A stretch of 64,000 bases of DNA, from contig NZ_CP010951.1 of assembly GCF_001580455.1 (NCBI RefSeq), positions 1,612,001-1,676,000 of the forward strand, written 5' to 3'. This stretch comes from Ramlibacter tataouinensis (GTDB taxonomy: Bacteria > Pseudomonadota > Gammaproteobacteria > Burkholderiales > Burkholderiaceae_C). Under the pieces are notes generated by a model. That model worked only from the letters and a program-made list of their open reading frames with translations. It was not told the origin of the DNA and ran no database searches. Shown here in pieces: positions 32,720-42,122 of this stretch; positions within the stretch are counted from its first letter, which is position 1, and each line of letters starts with the position of its first letter. The translations under genes and the position numbers were made by a program.

Positions 32720-34564
32720 ATGCGATGCCTGCTGCGCGCCGCGCTGGCCTGCCTGGTGCTGCTGCTGGGATCGGCGCTGCCGGGTGCCTTCGCGGCCCAG
32801 CCGGCGCCCCTCGCGGTCGACCAGCTGCCGCCGGCGGCGCAACTCGAAGCCACCGAGCTCGGAAGGGTCTGGCTGGACCCGGCCGGCACCGCCACTTTCG
32901 AGCAGGTGTTGCGGCGCGGCGGCATGGATTTCACGCCCGGGCAGCCGGACCGCATCCACGCCTTGGGCGAACGCGGCCAGCTCTGGATGCACTGGCGCCT
33001 GGTTCGCAACCGCGACGACGCCGAGAGCTGGGAGCTGGTGTTCCCCATGCCCACGCTCGACGCGGTGACGGTCTACCAGCAGAACGACAAGGGCCAGTGG
33101 ATCGCCCGCACGGCCGGCGACTCGCTGGCCGTCAGCGCCTGGCCGGCGCCGGGGCGCTATCCGCATTTCCGCCTCGACCTGCCGCCGGGGCAGGTGCGCG
33201 ACGTCTACGCGCGCATCCAGCATCTCACGCCCGCCAATTTCCCGGTGGAGCTGCTTTCGGACACGGCCTACGACGACCGCATCCAGGTCGAATACCTGGG
33301 CCTCGGGATGGCGTTCGGCGCCCTGCTCCTGCTGGTGGCGGCCTGCGTCGCGCAAGCGCGCTTGTACCGCGACAGCGTCTACGCCTGGTATGCGGCCTAT
33401 GCCGTGATCACCTCGCTGTGCGTCGCCGCCTACACCGGAGCTGCCGCGCACCTGCTGTGGCCACGGTTCGCGCTGCTGGGCGATGCGCCGCAGAGCATGC
33501 TGGCGCTGCTCGCCGGCGGGGCGGCCATGCTGTTCGTGCGCAACCTCATCGGCCTGGCCGGACGCTACCGCCTGCAGGACCAGCTGGTGCGGGCGGCGGG
33601 CCTGGCCGGCATCGTGCTGGCGGTGGCCTACCCGTTCATGGCCAAGCCCGCCGGGGTGGCCATGGTCGGGGTGTACGTGGCCGGCGCGACCTTCGTCAAC
33701 CTGTGGGTCGCCTGGGCCGCCTGGCGGCGCGGCGACGTCGTCGGCGCCTGGGTGCTGGCCGCCTTCGTGCCCCTGTGCCTGGCCGTGGTGATCACCATGA
33801 TGCGCGTCTTCGGTTGGCTGCCGGTGTTCTTCGCCACCCAGTACGCCGTCGTGGTGGCCATGGCGATCGAGGTGCCGCTGCTGCTGGTGGCGCTCACCAT
33901 CCGCTCGCGCGAGCGCCACGGTGCGCAGATCCGCGAACTGGCGTTGTCGACGCAGGACGCGCTCACCGGCCTGCTGGCCGCGCACCTGTTCCACGACCGG
34001 CTGCAACAAGTCGTGGCGCGCTACCGGCGCCACCGCGACAACTCTGCCATCGTGTTCATCGACCTGGTGAACTACCCCGCGATCAAGGCGCGCTTCGGCA
34101 CGGCCGTGGCCGAGCAGAGCCTGCTGCGCAGCGTGATCAAGTTGCGCCGGCTGCTGCGCGACGCCGACACCGTGAGCCGAATCGGCGAGGCCCGTTTCGG
34201 GTTGATCCTCGAAGGCGAACTGTCACGCATCGCGGTCACCGAGCGGGCGGCGCGCCTGATCGCCGCCGGGCTGATGCCGCTCAAGGGCCTCAAGCCCGAG
34301 GTCACGCTGCAGTTCCACATCGGCGCGGTGCTGCTGGAGGAACGCACGGCGGAGCCCGAGGACCTGATGGACGCGCTGAACGACCTGCTGGCCGGCATGT
34401 CGCCGCGCACCCGCCGGCCGATCCGCTTCCTGGATCCTGAGCACACGCGGCCGGTATCGCTCGAACCGGACTCGTCGATTCTGGGCAGCGACAGCGGCCT
34501 GCCCGCGGCGGCGGCGGAATCGGTGCCGGCGGCGGCGCCGGTCAGAACCGCCAGCGTCCCGTGA
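32720..34564 (+). CDS. 7TMR-DISM membrane protein with degenerate GGDEF domain
   Basis: A 614-residue sensor-like protein. A signal peptide (ALACLVLLLGSALPGAFA) leads to an exported 7TMR-DISM extracellular domain, then seven hydrophobic segments from about 193 to 395, then a diguanylate-cyclase-like domain (STQDALTGLLAAHLFHDRL at about 410-430). The active loop expected to be GGDEF reads GEARF at about 488, so c-di-GMP synthesis is doubtful; it may act as a receptor or be regulatory. The ATG at 32720 precedes the signal sequence directly. The stop overlaps the convergent MOSC gene by 23 bases. Confidence 0.8.
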   Translation: MRCLLRAALACLVLLLGSALPGAFAAQPAPLAVDQLPPAAQLEATELGRVWLDPAGTATFEQVLRRGGMDFTPGQPDRIHALGERGQLWMHWRLVRNRDDAESWELVFPMPTLDAVTVYQQNDKGQWIARTAGDSLAVSAWPAPGRYPHFRLDLPPGQVRDVYARIQHLTPANFPVELLSDTAYDDRIQVEYLGLGMAFGALLLLVAACVAQARLYRDSVYAWYAAYAVITSLCVAAYTGAAAHLLWPRFALLGDAPQSMLALLAGGAAMLFVRNLIGLAGRYRLQDQLVRAAGLAGIVLAVAYPFMAKPAGVAMVGVYVAGATFVNLWVAWAAWRRGDVVGAWVLAAFVPLCLAVVITMMRVFGWLPVFFATQYAVVVAMAIEVPLLLVALTIRSRERHGAQIRELALSTQDALTGLLAAHLFHDRLQQVVARYRRHRDNSAIVFIDLVNYPAIKARFGTAVAEQSLLRSVIKLRRLLRDADTVSRIGEARFGLILEGELSRIAVTERAARLIAAGLMPLKGLKPEVTLQFHIGAVLLEERTAEPEDLMDALNDLLAGMSPRTRRPIRFLDPEHTRPVSLEPDSSILGSDSGLPAAAAESVPAAAPVRTASVP

Positions 34565-35402
34565 CGGCCTGCCCCACGCGCAGGACCTGGCCTTCGCCCT
34601 GGAGCGTGACGGCATTCATGCCGAAGGTGATCGCGCCGCCCATCTGCGGATTGGCGCGATAGGCGCGCAGCACCTCGCTCACGAAGGGCGCCGGTTCGGC
34701 GCTGACCGGATCGACGTCGGGAATCGTGCAGCGCGCGCAGGGCTTCACCGGGCGCAGCAGGACTTCCTCGTCCGCTGCGATGCGCAGCACATCCACGCGG
34801 TCCTCGTCCTGCGCTTCCAGCCCGGCCAGGACGATGTTGGGACGAAAGCGCTCGATGCCGACCGGCGCATGGCCGGCCGCGGCCAGCCGCCGGTTGAGCT
34901 CTGCGACCGATCCTTCGCTGGCCACCAGCAGCGGATAGCCGTCGCTGAACTGGTTGGCCGCCTCGACCTCGCCGGTCCACTTGCGGTCCGACAGGCGCCG
35001 GTGCTCGGGATCGAAGCGCGCCAGCCGCAGCGGCCGGCCGAGGAAGTCGCTGAACCACTGGGCGGCGACGGCGCCCATGTCCCAGGCCGGCACCTCGTCG
35101 TCCCAGACCCGCACCCGCATCGGCGATTCGGCGGCATCGACGGCCAGGTGCAGGGCCAGCATGCCGGGCGCGCGCAGCACCACCTCATGCACCTTCAGCT
35201 GGACCTTCACCAGCGCCATGCGCGGCAGTTCGCGCTGGCTGACGAACTCGCCGTCCGCGTCCACCACCATCCAGGCGCGATCCAGGTCCAGGCCGGTCTC
35301 GGTGAGGAGCGCTTCCTTCACCTCGACGCCCGCGCATGACTTCACGGGGTAGACGAAGAGGCGGGCGATGCGGGTGCTGACGTCGGACTCTGTGGTGCTC
35401 AT
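34542..35402 (-). CDS. MOSC domain-containing protein (mARC/YcbX-like)
   Basis: A 286-residue protein with an N-terminal beta-barrel domain (RLFVYPVKSCAGVEVKEA, FVSQRELPRMALV) and a C-terminal MOSC domain. KPCARCTIPDVDP at about 219-231 holds the conserved cysteine that ligates molybdenum in mARC/YcbX N-reductases. So it probably binds molybdenum cofactor and reduces N-hydroxylated compounds, with a separate electron donor; no 2Fe-2S domain is fused. It is convergent with the 7TM protein gene and divergent from the UbiH-type gene. Confidence 0.88.
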   Translation of the reverse strand: MSTTESDVSTRIARLFVYPVKSCAGVEVKEALLTETGLDLDRAWMVVDADGEFVSQRELPRMALVKVQLKVHEVVLRAPGMLALHLAVDAAESPMRVRVWDDEVPAWDMGAVAAQWFSDFLGRPLRLARFDPEHRRLSDRKWTGEVEAANQFSDGYPLLVASEGSVAELNRRLAAAGHAPVGIERFRPNIVLAGLEAQDEDRVDVLRIAADEEVLLRPVKPCARCTIPDVDPVSAEPAPFVSEVLRAYRANPQMGGAITFGMNAVTLQGEGQVLRVGQAVTGRWRF

Positions 35403-35438
35403 GAGCCCGGATTGTGCCCGCCTCCTACAATCTCACCC

Positions 35439-36530
35439 ATGGCCCTCGATGTGTGTATCCGCGGCGCCGGCATCGTGGGCCGGACCCTGGCCCTGCTGCT
35501 CGCGCGCGACCGGCTGCGCGTGGGGTTGGTGCGCGGCCCGGCGCCGGTCAATGGCGGCGGCGGCGACGTCCGGGCCTACGCGCTGAATGCGCAGTCCAAG
35601 GACCTGCTCGAACTGGTGCGCGGCTGGCCCGCCGAAGCCCACGCGACGCCGGTGGCGCGCATGGAGATCCACGGCGACGGCGGCGGCGAGCTGTGCTTCC
35701 GCGCCGAAGACCAGGGCGCACCGGCGCTGGCCTGGATCGTCAACGTGCCGGCCCTGCAGGAGCGGCTGGCCGACGCCATCGGCTACCAGTCGCAGATCCA
35801 GTGGCTGGACGCGCCGCAGCCGTCGGCCCTCACGGTGATCTGCGAGGGACGCGCCAGCGCCACGCGCGACGAATACGGGGTCAATTTCGAGGTCACGCCC
35901 TATCCGCAACGCGCCATCGCGGCGCGGCTGGGCTGCGAGAGGCCGCATGGGCACATCGCGCGGCAGTGGTTCAGCCAGGGCGAGATCCTGGCCCTGCTGC
36001 CGCTGGACGGCAACCGGGTCTCGCTGGTCTGGTCGGTGCGGGAACAGCGCGCCCCCGACCTGCTGGCGCTGGAGCCGGCCGCATTCGCGGCGCACCTGGA
36101 AGAAGCCTGCCATGGGGCACTGGGCCGCCTGACGCTCGAGAGCGAGCGCGCGGCCTGGCCGCTGCAGCTGGCGCGGGCCGACCGCTGGTGTGGCCCCGGC
36201 TGGGCGCTGTGCGGCGACGCCGCGCACAACGTGCATCCGCTGGCGGGCCACGGCCTGAACCTGGGGCTGGCCGATGCCAACGAGCTGGCCCGGGTGCTGC
36301 ACGAACGAGACTACTGGCGAAACCCCGGCGACCTGCGGCTGCTGCGCCGCTACGAGCGCGCGCGCAAAGGTGACATGCTGGCGATGGGCGCGGTCACCGA
36401 CGGGCTGCAGCAGCTGTTCTCGCGCGATGATGCGCCCTGGGGCATGCTTCGCAACTGGGGCATGACCGGCTTCGACCGCAGCGGGCCGATCAAGGGTTGG
36501 GTGGCCCGCCAGGCCATGGGACAGATTTGA
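35439..36530 (+). CDS. UbiH-family FAD-dependent monooxygenase
   Basis: A 363-residue flavoprotein hydroxylase of the UbiH/UbiF/VisC class, likely acting in ubiquinone synthesis or on a similar ring. The dinucleotide-binding block CIRGAGIVGRTLALLLARD is at the N-terminus, and WALCGDAAHNVHPLAGHGLNLGLADANELA at about 255-284 carries the second FAD motif. The middle FAD/NADPH DG motif is not obvious. The ATG at 35439 is chosen because the Rossmann strand follows within a few residues. It lies four bases before dsbC, suggesting coupling. Confidence 0.85.
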   Translation: MALDVCIRGAGIVGRTLALLLARDRLRVGLVRGPAPVNGGGGDVRAYALNAQSKDLLELVRGWPAEAHATPVARMEIHGDGGGELCFRAEDQGAPALAWIVNVPALQERLADAIGYQSQIQWLDAPQPSALTVICEGRASATRDEYGVNFEVTPYPQRAIAARLGCERPHGHIARQWFSQGEILALLPLDGNRVSLVWSVREQRAPDLLALEPAAFAAHLEEACHGALGRLTLESERAAWPLQLARADRWCGPGWALCGDAAHNVHPLAGHGLNLGLADANELARVLHERDYWRNPGDLRLLRRYERARKGDMLAMGAVTDGLQQLFSRDDAPWGMLRNWGMTGFDRSGPIKGWVARQAMGQI

Positions 36531-36533
36531 AGT

Positions 36534-37262
36534 ATGGAAATGACAATGAAATCGATCAGGAACGCAAGCGCATGGATCATGATGTCGGGCGCGCTGGTGC
36601 TCGCCACGGCGGCCCACGCGCAGGAAGCTGCGATCAAGAAGAACCTCGCTGAGCGCCTGCCGCAGCTGGGCAAGATCGACGAGGTGAGCAAGTCCCCGAT
36701 CCCGGGCCTGTACGAGTTGCGCGTGGGCACCGAGGTGTTCTACAGCGACGCCGAGGGCAACTACCTGGTCCAGGGCAGCATCATCGACACCAAGCAGCAA
36801 CGCAACCTCACCGAGGAGCGGGAAAACAAGCTGATGGCGATCGACTTCTCGGCATTGCCGCTGAAGGACGCCTTCACCATCGTGCGCGGCAACGGCAAGC
36901 GCAAGATCGCCATCTTCGAGGACCCGAACTGCGGCTACTGCAAGCGCTTCGAGCGCGAGTTGCAGAAGGTGGACAACGTCACTGTGCACATGTTCCTGTA
37001 TCCGATCCTCGGCTCGGATTCGACCGACAAGTCGCGCAACCTCTGGTGCGCCAAGGACCGTGGGGCCGCCTGGCAGGACTGGATGGTGCGCGACAAGGCC
37101 GCGCCCAACGCGCAGTGCGACACCGCGGCGCTCACACGCAACGTCGAGTTCGGACGCAAGTACCGCATTTCCGGCACCCCGACCATGATCCTGGCCGACG
37201 GCACGCGCGTGCCCGGCGCCGTGAGCGCGCAACAGGTCGAAAAGCTGCTGGCCGATAAATGA
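36534..37262 (+). CDS. dsbC: Thiol:disulfide interchange protein DsbC
   Basis: A 242-residue periplasmic disulfide isomerase. Signal peptide ends HAQ; an N-terminal dimerisation segment with IPGLYELRVGTEVFYSD precedes the thioredoxin domain. Active-site NCGYC is at about 131-135, the cis-proline in SGTPTM at about 217, and a second Cys pair (WCAKD, QCDTA) is also present. Three nearby in-frame ATG codons (36534, 36540, 36546) precede the signal; the first is retained. It follows the monooxygenase by three bases and overlaps the M61 peptidase gene. Confidence 0.94.
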   Translation: MEMTMKSIRNASAWIMMSGALVLATAAHAQEAAIKKNLAERLPQLGKIDEVSKSPIPGLYELRVGTEVFYSDAEGNYLVQGSIIDTKQQRNLTEERENKLMAIDFSALPLKDAFTIVRGNGKRKIAIFEDPNCGYCKRFERELQKVDNVTVHMFLYPILGSDSTDKSRNLWCAKDRGAAWQDWMVRDKAAPNAQCDTAALTRNVEFGRKYRISGTPTMILADGTRVPGAVSAQQVEKLLADK

Positions 37263-39016
37263 CGTCGGCGGCCCGCGCGGCGAGCGTGCACTACCGGATC
37301 GAAGCGGCCGACCTGCACGCGCACCTCTATCGCGTCACGCTCCAGATCGACCAGCCGGCGGCGCAGCAGCAGGTCTCGCTGCCGGTCTGGATTCCCGGCA
37401 GCTACCTGGTGCGCGAGTTCGCCAAGAACCTGCAGCGCCTGAGCGCGCGCCAGGACGGCCGGCCGGTGGCGCTGCACCAGCTGGACAAATGCTCCTGGCA
37501 GCTCGAGTGCGTGCCCAGCAGCCCGCTGGTGCTCAGCTACGAGGTCTACGCTTTCGACAACTCGGTGCGCACCGCCTGGCTCGACACGCAGCGGGGCTTC
37601 TTCAACGGCACCAGCCTGTGCCTGAAGGTGCACGGTCAGGAAAGCACGGCGCATTCGCTCGAGCTCGCGCCGGTGGACGGGATGCCCCAATGGCAGGCGG
37701 CCACGGGCCTGGCGCCGCTCAAGGTCGGCAAGCGCGGGTTCGGCACCTACCTGGCGGCCGATTACGACGAGCTGGTCGACTGCCCGGTCGAGATGGGCGT
37801 CTTCTGGAGCGGTGAATTCAAGGCGGCCGGCGTGCCGCACCGCCTGGTGGTCGCCGGGGTCACAGAAGCCTTCGACGGCGATCGCCTGCTGGCCGACACG
37901 CACAAGATCTGCGAGGCGCAGATCCGCTTCTGGCACGACCGCAAGCGCCCGCCGCACAAGAACTACCTGTTCATGCTGAACGCGGTCGACGACGGCTACG
38001 GCGGCCTGGAGCACCGCAATTCCACGGCCCTGATCGCCTCGCGCCGCGACCTGCCGCGCGTGGGCGACGCGCGCCAGTCCGACGGCTACGTCACGCTGCT
38101 GGGCCTGATCAGCCACGAGTACTTCCACACCTGGAATGTCAAGCAGCTGCGGCCGGCGGAGTTCACCCACTACGACTACTCGCGCGAGAACTACACGCAG
38201 CTGCTGTGGTTCTTCGAGGGCTTCACCAGCTACTACGACGACCTGCTGCTGCGGCGCGCCGGCGTGATCGACGACGCCACCTACGTCAAGCTGCTGAACA
38301 AGACCATCAACCAGGTGCTGCAGACCCCCGGCCGCGAGGTGCAGCCGGTGGCGCAGGCCAGCTTCGACGCCTGGGTCAAGTACTACCGGCAGGACGAGAA
38401 CACGGCCAACGCCACGGTCAGCTACTACACCAAGGGCGCATTGGTGGCGCTGTGCTTCGACCTCACCCTGCGGGCCGAGCGCCAGACCACGCTCGACGAA
38501 GTGATGCGCGGGCTGTGGCAGCGCTGCAAGGCCGGGCCGATGACCGAGGCCGACTTCGCCGCAGTGCTCAAGGAACTGGGTGGGCGCGCCTTCACGCGCG
38601 AGATCGCGGCCTGGGTGCACGGCACCCGGGACCTGCCGCTGGCCGAACTGCTGAAGGCGCAGGGCATTTTTGCGCTGGACGAGCCCGCCCAGCTGCAGCA
38701 GCGCCTGGGCATCCGCGTCGGCGAGAGCGGCGCCGTGCAGGTCAAGACCGTGCTGCGCGGCGGGGTGGCCGAGCAGGCCGGCATCGCCGCCAACGACGAG
38801 TGGGTCGGCGTCGAGGTGGCGGGCCAGGCCTGGCGTTTGACCAAGCTGGACGACCTGCTGCTGTACGCCGGCAATCACCGCAAGCTCACGGCCATCGTCG
38901 CGCGCGACCGGCGCCTGCTGCGGCTGGACCTGAACCTGCCGGCGGCCGCAACGACCTGGCGGCTGGTGCTGCGCGATGCCGCGCGGGCGCAACCGTGGCT
39001 GAGCGCACACAGCTGA
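37259..39016 (+). CDS. M61 family peptidase with PDZ domain
   Basis: A 585-residue metallopeptidase of the glycyl aminopeptidase group. An N-terminal beta domain (to about residue 170) is followed by the catalytic domain with the zinc motif HEYFH at about 286 and a downstream glutamate in WFFEGFTSYYDD. A C-terminal PDZ-like region (about 470-560, GVAEQAGIAANDEWVGVEV) follows. No signal peptide. Its ATG overlaps the dsbC stop (ATGA), and the next gene starts inside its 3' end, so dsbC, this and the DUF3108 gene form a coupled unit. Confidence 0.9.
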   Translation: MTSAARAASVHYRIEAADLHAHLYRVTLQIDQPAAQQQVSLPVWIPGSYLVREFAKNLQRLSARQDGRPVALHQLDKCSWQLECVPSSPLVLSYEVYAFDNSVRTAWLDTQRGFFNGTSLCLKVHGQESTAHSLELAPVDGMPQWQAATGLAPLKVGKRGFGTYLAADYDELVDCPVEMGVFWSGEFKAAGVPHRLVVAGVTEAFDGDRLLADTHKICEAQIRFWHDRKRPPHKNYLFMLNAVDDGYGGLEHRNSTALIASRRDLPRVGDARQSDGYVTLLGLISHEYFHTWNVKQLRPAEFTHYDYSRENYTQLLWFFEGFTSYYDDLLLRRAGVIDDATYVKLLNKTINQVLQTPGREVQPVAQASFDAWVKYYRQDENTANATVSYYTKGALVALCFDLTLRAERQTTLDEVMRGLWQRCKAGPMTEADFAAVLKELGGRAFTREIAAWVHGTRDLPLAELLKAQGIFALDEPAQLQQRLGIRVGESGAVQVKTVLRGGVAEQAGIAANDEWVGVEVAGQAWRLTKLDDLLLYAGNHRKLTAIVARDRRLLRLDLNLPAAATTWRLVLRDAARAQPWLSAHS

Positions 39017-40119
39017 GGGTCCGGCGGCCCTTCCGCTTCGCGGCCCTGGTCGCGCTGGTGATCTTGGTCCACAGCCTGGCTCTGGACCGGCTGTCCGACG
39101 CGCTCGAGGAACCGGCGCTGCTCAAGCAGATGGCGACGCCGATGTTCACCCGCGTGCTCCAGCCGCAGGAGCCGCCACCGGTGGCCGCGGCGCCCGCGCC
39201 CGAAGCGCCGCCCCCACCGCGACGCGCGGCGGTCACCTCGGTGGCCAAGAAGGCTGCGCCCAAGCCCGCCAAGCCGGCCTCGAAACCCGCGTCCGCCGCA
39301 GCACCCGAAGAAGTCGCATCCGCAGCGGCGCCTGCCGATGTCGCATCGGCACCGGCTGAACCGGCGTCGGACGCGGCTGTGGCCCAGCAGCAGGCCGCGA
39401 GTGCGCCGGGCCAGGGCGAGAGCATGGCGAAGGCGCCGGAGAGCGCGGCTTCGGCGCCGGCAGCGCCCCCGCATTTCGACAGCTGGCCGGCCGACACCCG
39501 TCTGAGCTACCGCCTGAGCGGTCTGTTTCGCGGCGGCGAGCTGTACGGCAGCGCTCGCGTGCAATGGCAGCGCGAAGAGGACCGCTACCAGAACCGCGTG
39601 GACATCGACGTGCCGCCCTTTGCCTGGTTCATCCTGACCAGCCAGGGGGATGTCACGCCGCAGGGCCTGTCGCCCCGGGCATATCAGGAACAGCGCCGCT
39701 CGAGCACGCGCAGCGTGCAACTGAATGCGGACGATGTGGTGCTCAATGACGGCCGGCGCGTGCCCCGGCCGCCGAGCATCCAGGACGCCGCCAGCCAGTT
39801 CGTCGAGCTCGCCCATCGCTTCGCGATGGGCCAGGAGAAACTGGAAGTCGGCCATCACATCGAGTTCTGGCTGGCGCGCCCCAACGGCGTGGACCTGTGG
39901 ACCTACGACATCGTGGATCGGCAGGCCCTCGAGCTGCGCGGCATGGGTGTGGTCGAGGCCTTCCACCTGAAGCCGCGCCGGATCACCAACCCCCGCGGCA
40001 ACTTCACGGCCGAGATCTGGTTCGCGCCGGCGCTGCAGTACCTGCCGGTGCGCATCCGCGTCAACATGGGTACGGAAGCCTTCGTCGAGCTGACCGCGGA
40101 GAAGATCGAGCAGCGCTAG
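38995..40119 (+). CDS. DUF3108 domain-containing membrane-anchored protein
   Basis: A 374-residue protein. One hydrophobic segment (FAALVALVILVHSLALDRL) lies near the N-terminus, then a Pro/Ala/Lys-rich linker from about 50 to 155, then a DUF3108-type beta-rich domain with LSGLFRGGELYGSARVQW and IWFAPALQYLPVRIRV. The linker with a TonB-like anchored layout suggests a periplasmic reach. Start GTG at 38995 overlaps the M61 gene by 22 bases; no ATG is nearer. Function unknown. Confidence 0.78.
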   Translation: MAERTQLRVRRPFRFAALVALVILVHSLALDRLSDALEEPALLKQMATPMFTRVLQPQEPPPVAAAPAPEAPPPPRRAAVTSVAKKAAPKPAKPASKPASAAAPEEVASAAAPADVASAPAEPASDAAVAQQQAASAPGQGESMAKAPESAASAPAAPPHFDSWPADTRLSYRLSGLFRGGELYGSARVQWQREEDRYQNRVDIDVPPFAWFILTSQGDVTPQGLSPRAYQEQRRSSTRSVQLNADDVVLNDGRRVPRPPSIQDAASQFVELAHRFAMGQEKLEVGHHIEFWLARPNGVDLWTYDIVDRQALELRGMGVVEAFHLKPRRITNPRGNFTAEIWFAPALQYLPVRIRVNMGTEAFVELTAEKIEQR

Positions 40120-40228
40120 CGCCGGAGGGCGCCGGTGACTGGCGGATACAAGTCGAAGGACCGCCTCGCACACGGGCGGGATCGGGATTGCGCAGAATGG
40201 GTTGGCGGACCAGGCGCCGCAACTTCGC

Positions 40229-41311
40229 ATGAGAATCCCTGAAGCCGAAGCGATGGCTCACGCCTGGCAACTGCCGGAGCGTTCTTCCGGCGCGCCGGCA
40301 CCGGCGGGAATCTTCCTGACCACCGCACTCCCCGATGAGTCCACGGCCTGGAGCAAGGCGCGCCGCGACGTCGGCGGCCTGCTGGGGCGGCTCGGCTATG
40401 CGTCCCTGCCGCTGCCTTCGACCTGGCGCTGGCGTGAATGGCTCAGGCTGGGGGACACGGCCCAGGCCATGCTGCCGAGCGGTGGCCATGTGCTCATCGA
40501 GTACCCCTTCGCCCAGCGCAAGCGATCCTTCCTGCTGCGCCTGCTGTGCCGGCGGCGCGGCCTGAAGCTGTACGGGCTGATCCACGACCTGGATTCGCTG
40601 CGTAACGCAGACTCGTCCGTGAAGCGCGAGGTGGCCATCCTCAAGACCTTCGACGGCCTCATCTCGCACAGCCCCGCCATGACCCGCTGGCTGCGCGAGC
40701 AGGGCGTCGCGGCACCCATCGCCGAGCTGGAACTGTTCGACTACTGCGCCGCCCCCGGCCCGGCGTGGCACGAGGGCGGCCTTGACACGCCGCTGAAGGT
40801 GGCCTGCGCCGGCAACCTGGCGCCGGCCAAGGCCGGCTTCGTCTACGACCCGCGCCTGGCCCAGCTGCCAGGGGTCGAGCTGTCGCTCTATGGGCCCTAC
40901 TTCGAGCCGGAACGCATGCGCTCGCCCCTGAACTGCCTCGGCGTGTTCGATCCCGACCAACCCGCGCTGCAGGCGCGCTGCCATTTCGGGCTGGTCTGGG
41001 ACGGGGACGATGTCGACAGTTGCGACGGCATTTCCGGCCGCTACATGCGCTACAACATCCCGCACAAGGTATCGCTCTACCTGGCGCTCGGCCTGCCGGT
41101 CGTGGTGTGGCGCGAAGCCGCGGCCGCGTCGTTCGTGCAGGCGCATCGGATTGGCCTCACGGTGGGCAGCCTGCGCGAGCTGGGCGCCATCCCGGCCCGG
41201 CTGTCCTCCCCGGAGTACCTGGAGATGGCCGCCAACGCGATGGCGCTGGGCCGGGAGGTGCGGCGCGGGGCCTTCCTGCACCGGGCGCTGCAGGCGCTGG
41301 CGGGCGCCTGA
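40229..41311 (+). CDS. Glycosyltransferase of galactofuranosyltransferase type
   Basis: A protein of about 360 residues with the pattern of WbbI/Glf-type sugar transferases: LYGLIHDLDSLR at about 115-126, PLKVACAGNLAPAKAGFVYD, a donor-site segment SGRYMRYNIPHKVSLYLALGLPVVVWREAA at about 270-299. It probably adds a sugar to a surface polysaccharide; donor and acceptor are not known. ATG at 40229 is favoured; the open frame also offers TTG at 40202. No other polysaccharide genes lie in view. Confidence 0.7.
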   Translation: MRIPEAEAMAHAWQLPERSSGAPAPAGIFLTTALPDESTAWSKARRDVGGLLGRLGYASLPLPSTWRWREWLRLGDTAQAMLPSGGHVLIEYPFAQRKRSFLLRLLCRRRGLKLYGLIHDLDSLRNADSSVKREVAILKTFDGLISHSPAMTRWLREQGVAAPIAELELFDYCAAPGPAWHEGGLDTPLKVACAGNLAPAKAGFVYDPRLAQLPGVELSLYGPYFEPERMRSPLNCLGVFDPDQPALQARCHFGLVWDGDDVDSCDGISGRYMRYNIPHKVSLYLALGLPVVVWREAAAASFVQAHRIGLTVGSLRELGAIPARLSSPEYLEMAANAMALGREVRRGAFLHRALQALAGA

Positions 41312-41350
41312 ACCGGAGCGGGCGGCCGGTGCGGCCGGCATCGCCGCCAG

Positions 41351-41971
41351 ATGAAGGAAGATTTATCATCGCCGTCCATGCACCCTCGCCCGCGCGACAT
41401 CGCGCAAATCCGGCTGGACAACGCGATGGCGCTGTTCGACGAGTTCGTGCGCAGCACGGTCAAAGACCCCGACATCGCCACGCTCCGGGGACTGGAGCGC
41501 CGCTTTGCCGAGCGGCTCCAGATCCAGCCCAGCTACTGGAGCCAGATCAAGAGCCGCTCGCGCCAGATCGGTGAGCGGCTGGCGCGCCAGTTCGAGCAGC
41601 TGTGCCACAAGCCGCCCGGCTGGATGGACCTGCCGCATGACGGCAGCGCGCCGGCCATGTCGCGGGGGACGCCGGCAGTGCCCGGCGCCACCCCCGCGCC
41701 CGCACCGGACAGCCCGCTGCCCCAGGACGAGGACGAGCGCTTCATCGTCGGCCTGGTGCTCACCTACTACCGCCGGCACCCGCAGCGCGCCCGCGCCCGG
41801 CTGCTGGACCTGCTGGGCGAGGTGCTGACCCCGCCCGCCACCGGGTCGCCGGCCGCCAGCCCGGCCGCGGCCCCCGCAGGGAAACGGCCGGCCGCGCCCC
41901 CGGCCGAGGACGGCAGCAGCCTGTGGCAACGCTCGCAGCAGGGCGTGGCACCCCTCAAGCACAAGCGCTGA
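41351..41971 (+). CDS. Phage-repressor-like HTH protein, function unknown
   Basis: A 206-residue protein (or 197 from the ATG at 41378). Residues about 45-90 (RGLERRFAERLQIQPSYWSQIKSRSRQIGERLARQFEQL, then PPGWMD) look like a Cro/CI-type helix-turn-helix. A Pro/Ala linker and a second helical segment (FIVGLVLTYYRRHPQRARARLLDLL) at about 130-157 follow; the tail is low-complexity. A TATCAT element lies at 41364-41369, so the transcript could begin at about 41378 and be leaderless there. A matching palindrome lies after the gene. DNA binding is inferred. Confidence 0.65.
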   Translation: MKEDLSSPSMHPRPRDIAQIRLDNAMALFDEFVRSTVKDPDIATLRGLERRFAERLQIQPSYWSQIKSRSRQIGERLARQFEQLCHKPPGWMDLPHDGSAPAMSRGTPAVPGATPAPAPDSPLPQDEDERFIVGLVLTYYRRHPQRARARLLDLLGEVLTPPATGSPAASPAAAPAGKRPAAPPAEDGSSLWQRSQQGVAPLKHKR

Positions 41972-42040
41972 ACGCCCGTTGGCGCCTGTCCGCCGTGTCG
42001 CGGCGAACACACAGGTGCGCGGCCGCTCGATAAATTCAGC

Positions 42041-42068
42041 TTGCCCAAGATAATCAATCGTTTATCAT
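42041..42068 (+). promoter_or_regulatory. Candidate sigma-70 promoter with operator-like palindrome
   Basis: -35 TTGCCC (42041-42046) and -10 TATCAT (42063-42068) with a 16-base spacer. The spacer and -10 contain a palindrome with arms GATAA and TTATC separated by 8 bases (42049-42066). A further GATAA lies at 42029. Such a position suits a repressor, possibly the HTH protein encoded just upstream. Confidence 0.5.
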
Positions 42069-42122
42069 TTGCGCAAGTCGAGCCCGGATCTCGATGACGC
42101 CCTTTCTTCAACCTTTCACCGC

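Noticed and set aside
32600..34033. Large minus-strand frame opposite the 7TM protein
   Set aside because: His/Gln/Arg-rich product without domains; the plus strand gives a signal peptide, membrane segments and a cyclase-like domain.
42069..42122. TTG-initiated extension of the 43-residue frame
   Set aside because: No ribosome site is present and the promoter's -10 ends at 42068, so the start would lie at or before the transcript's beginning.
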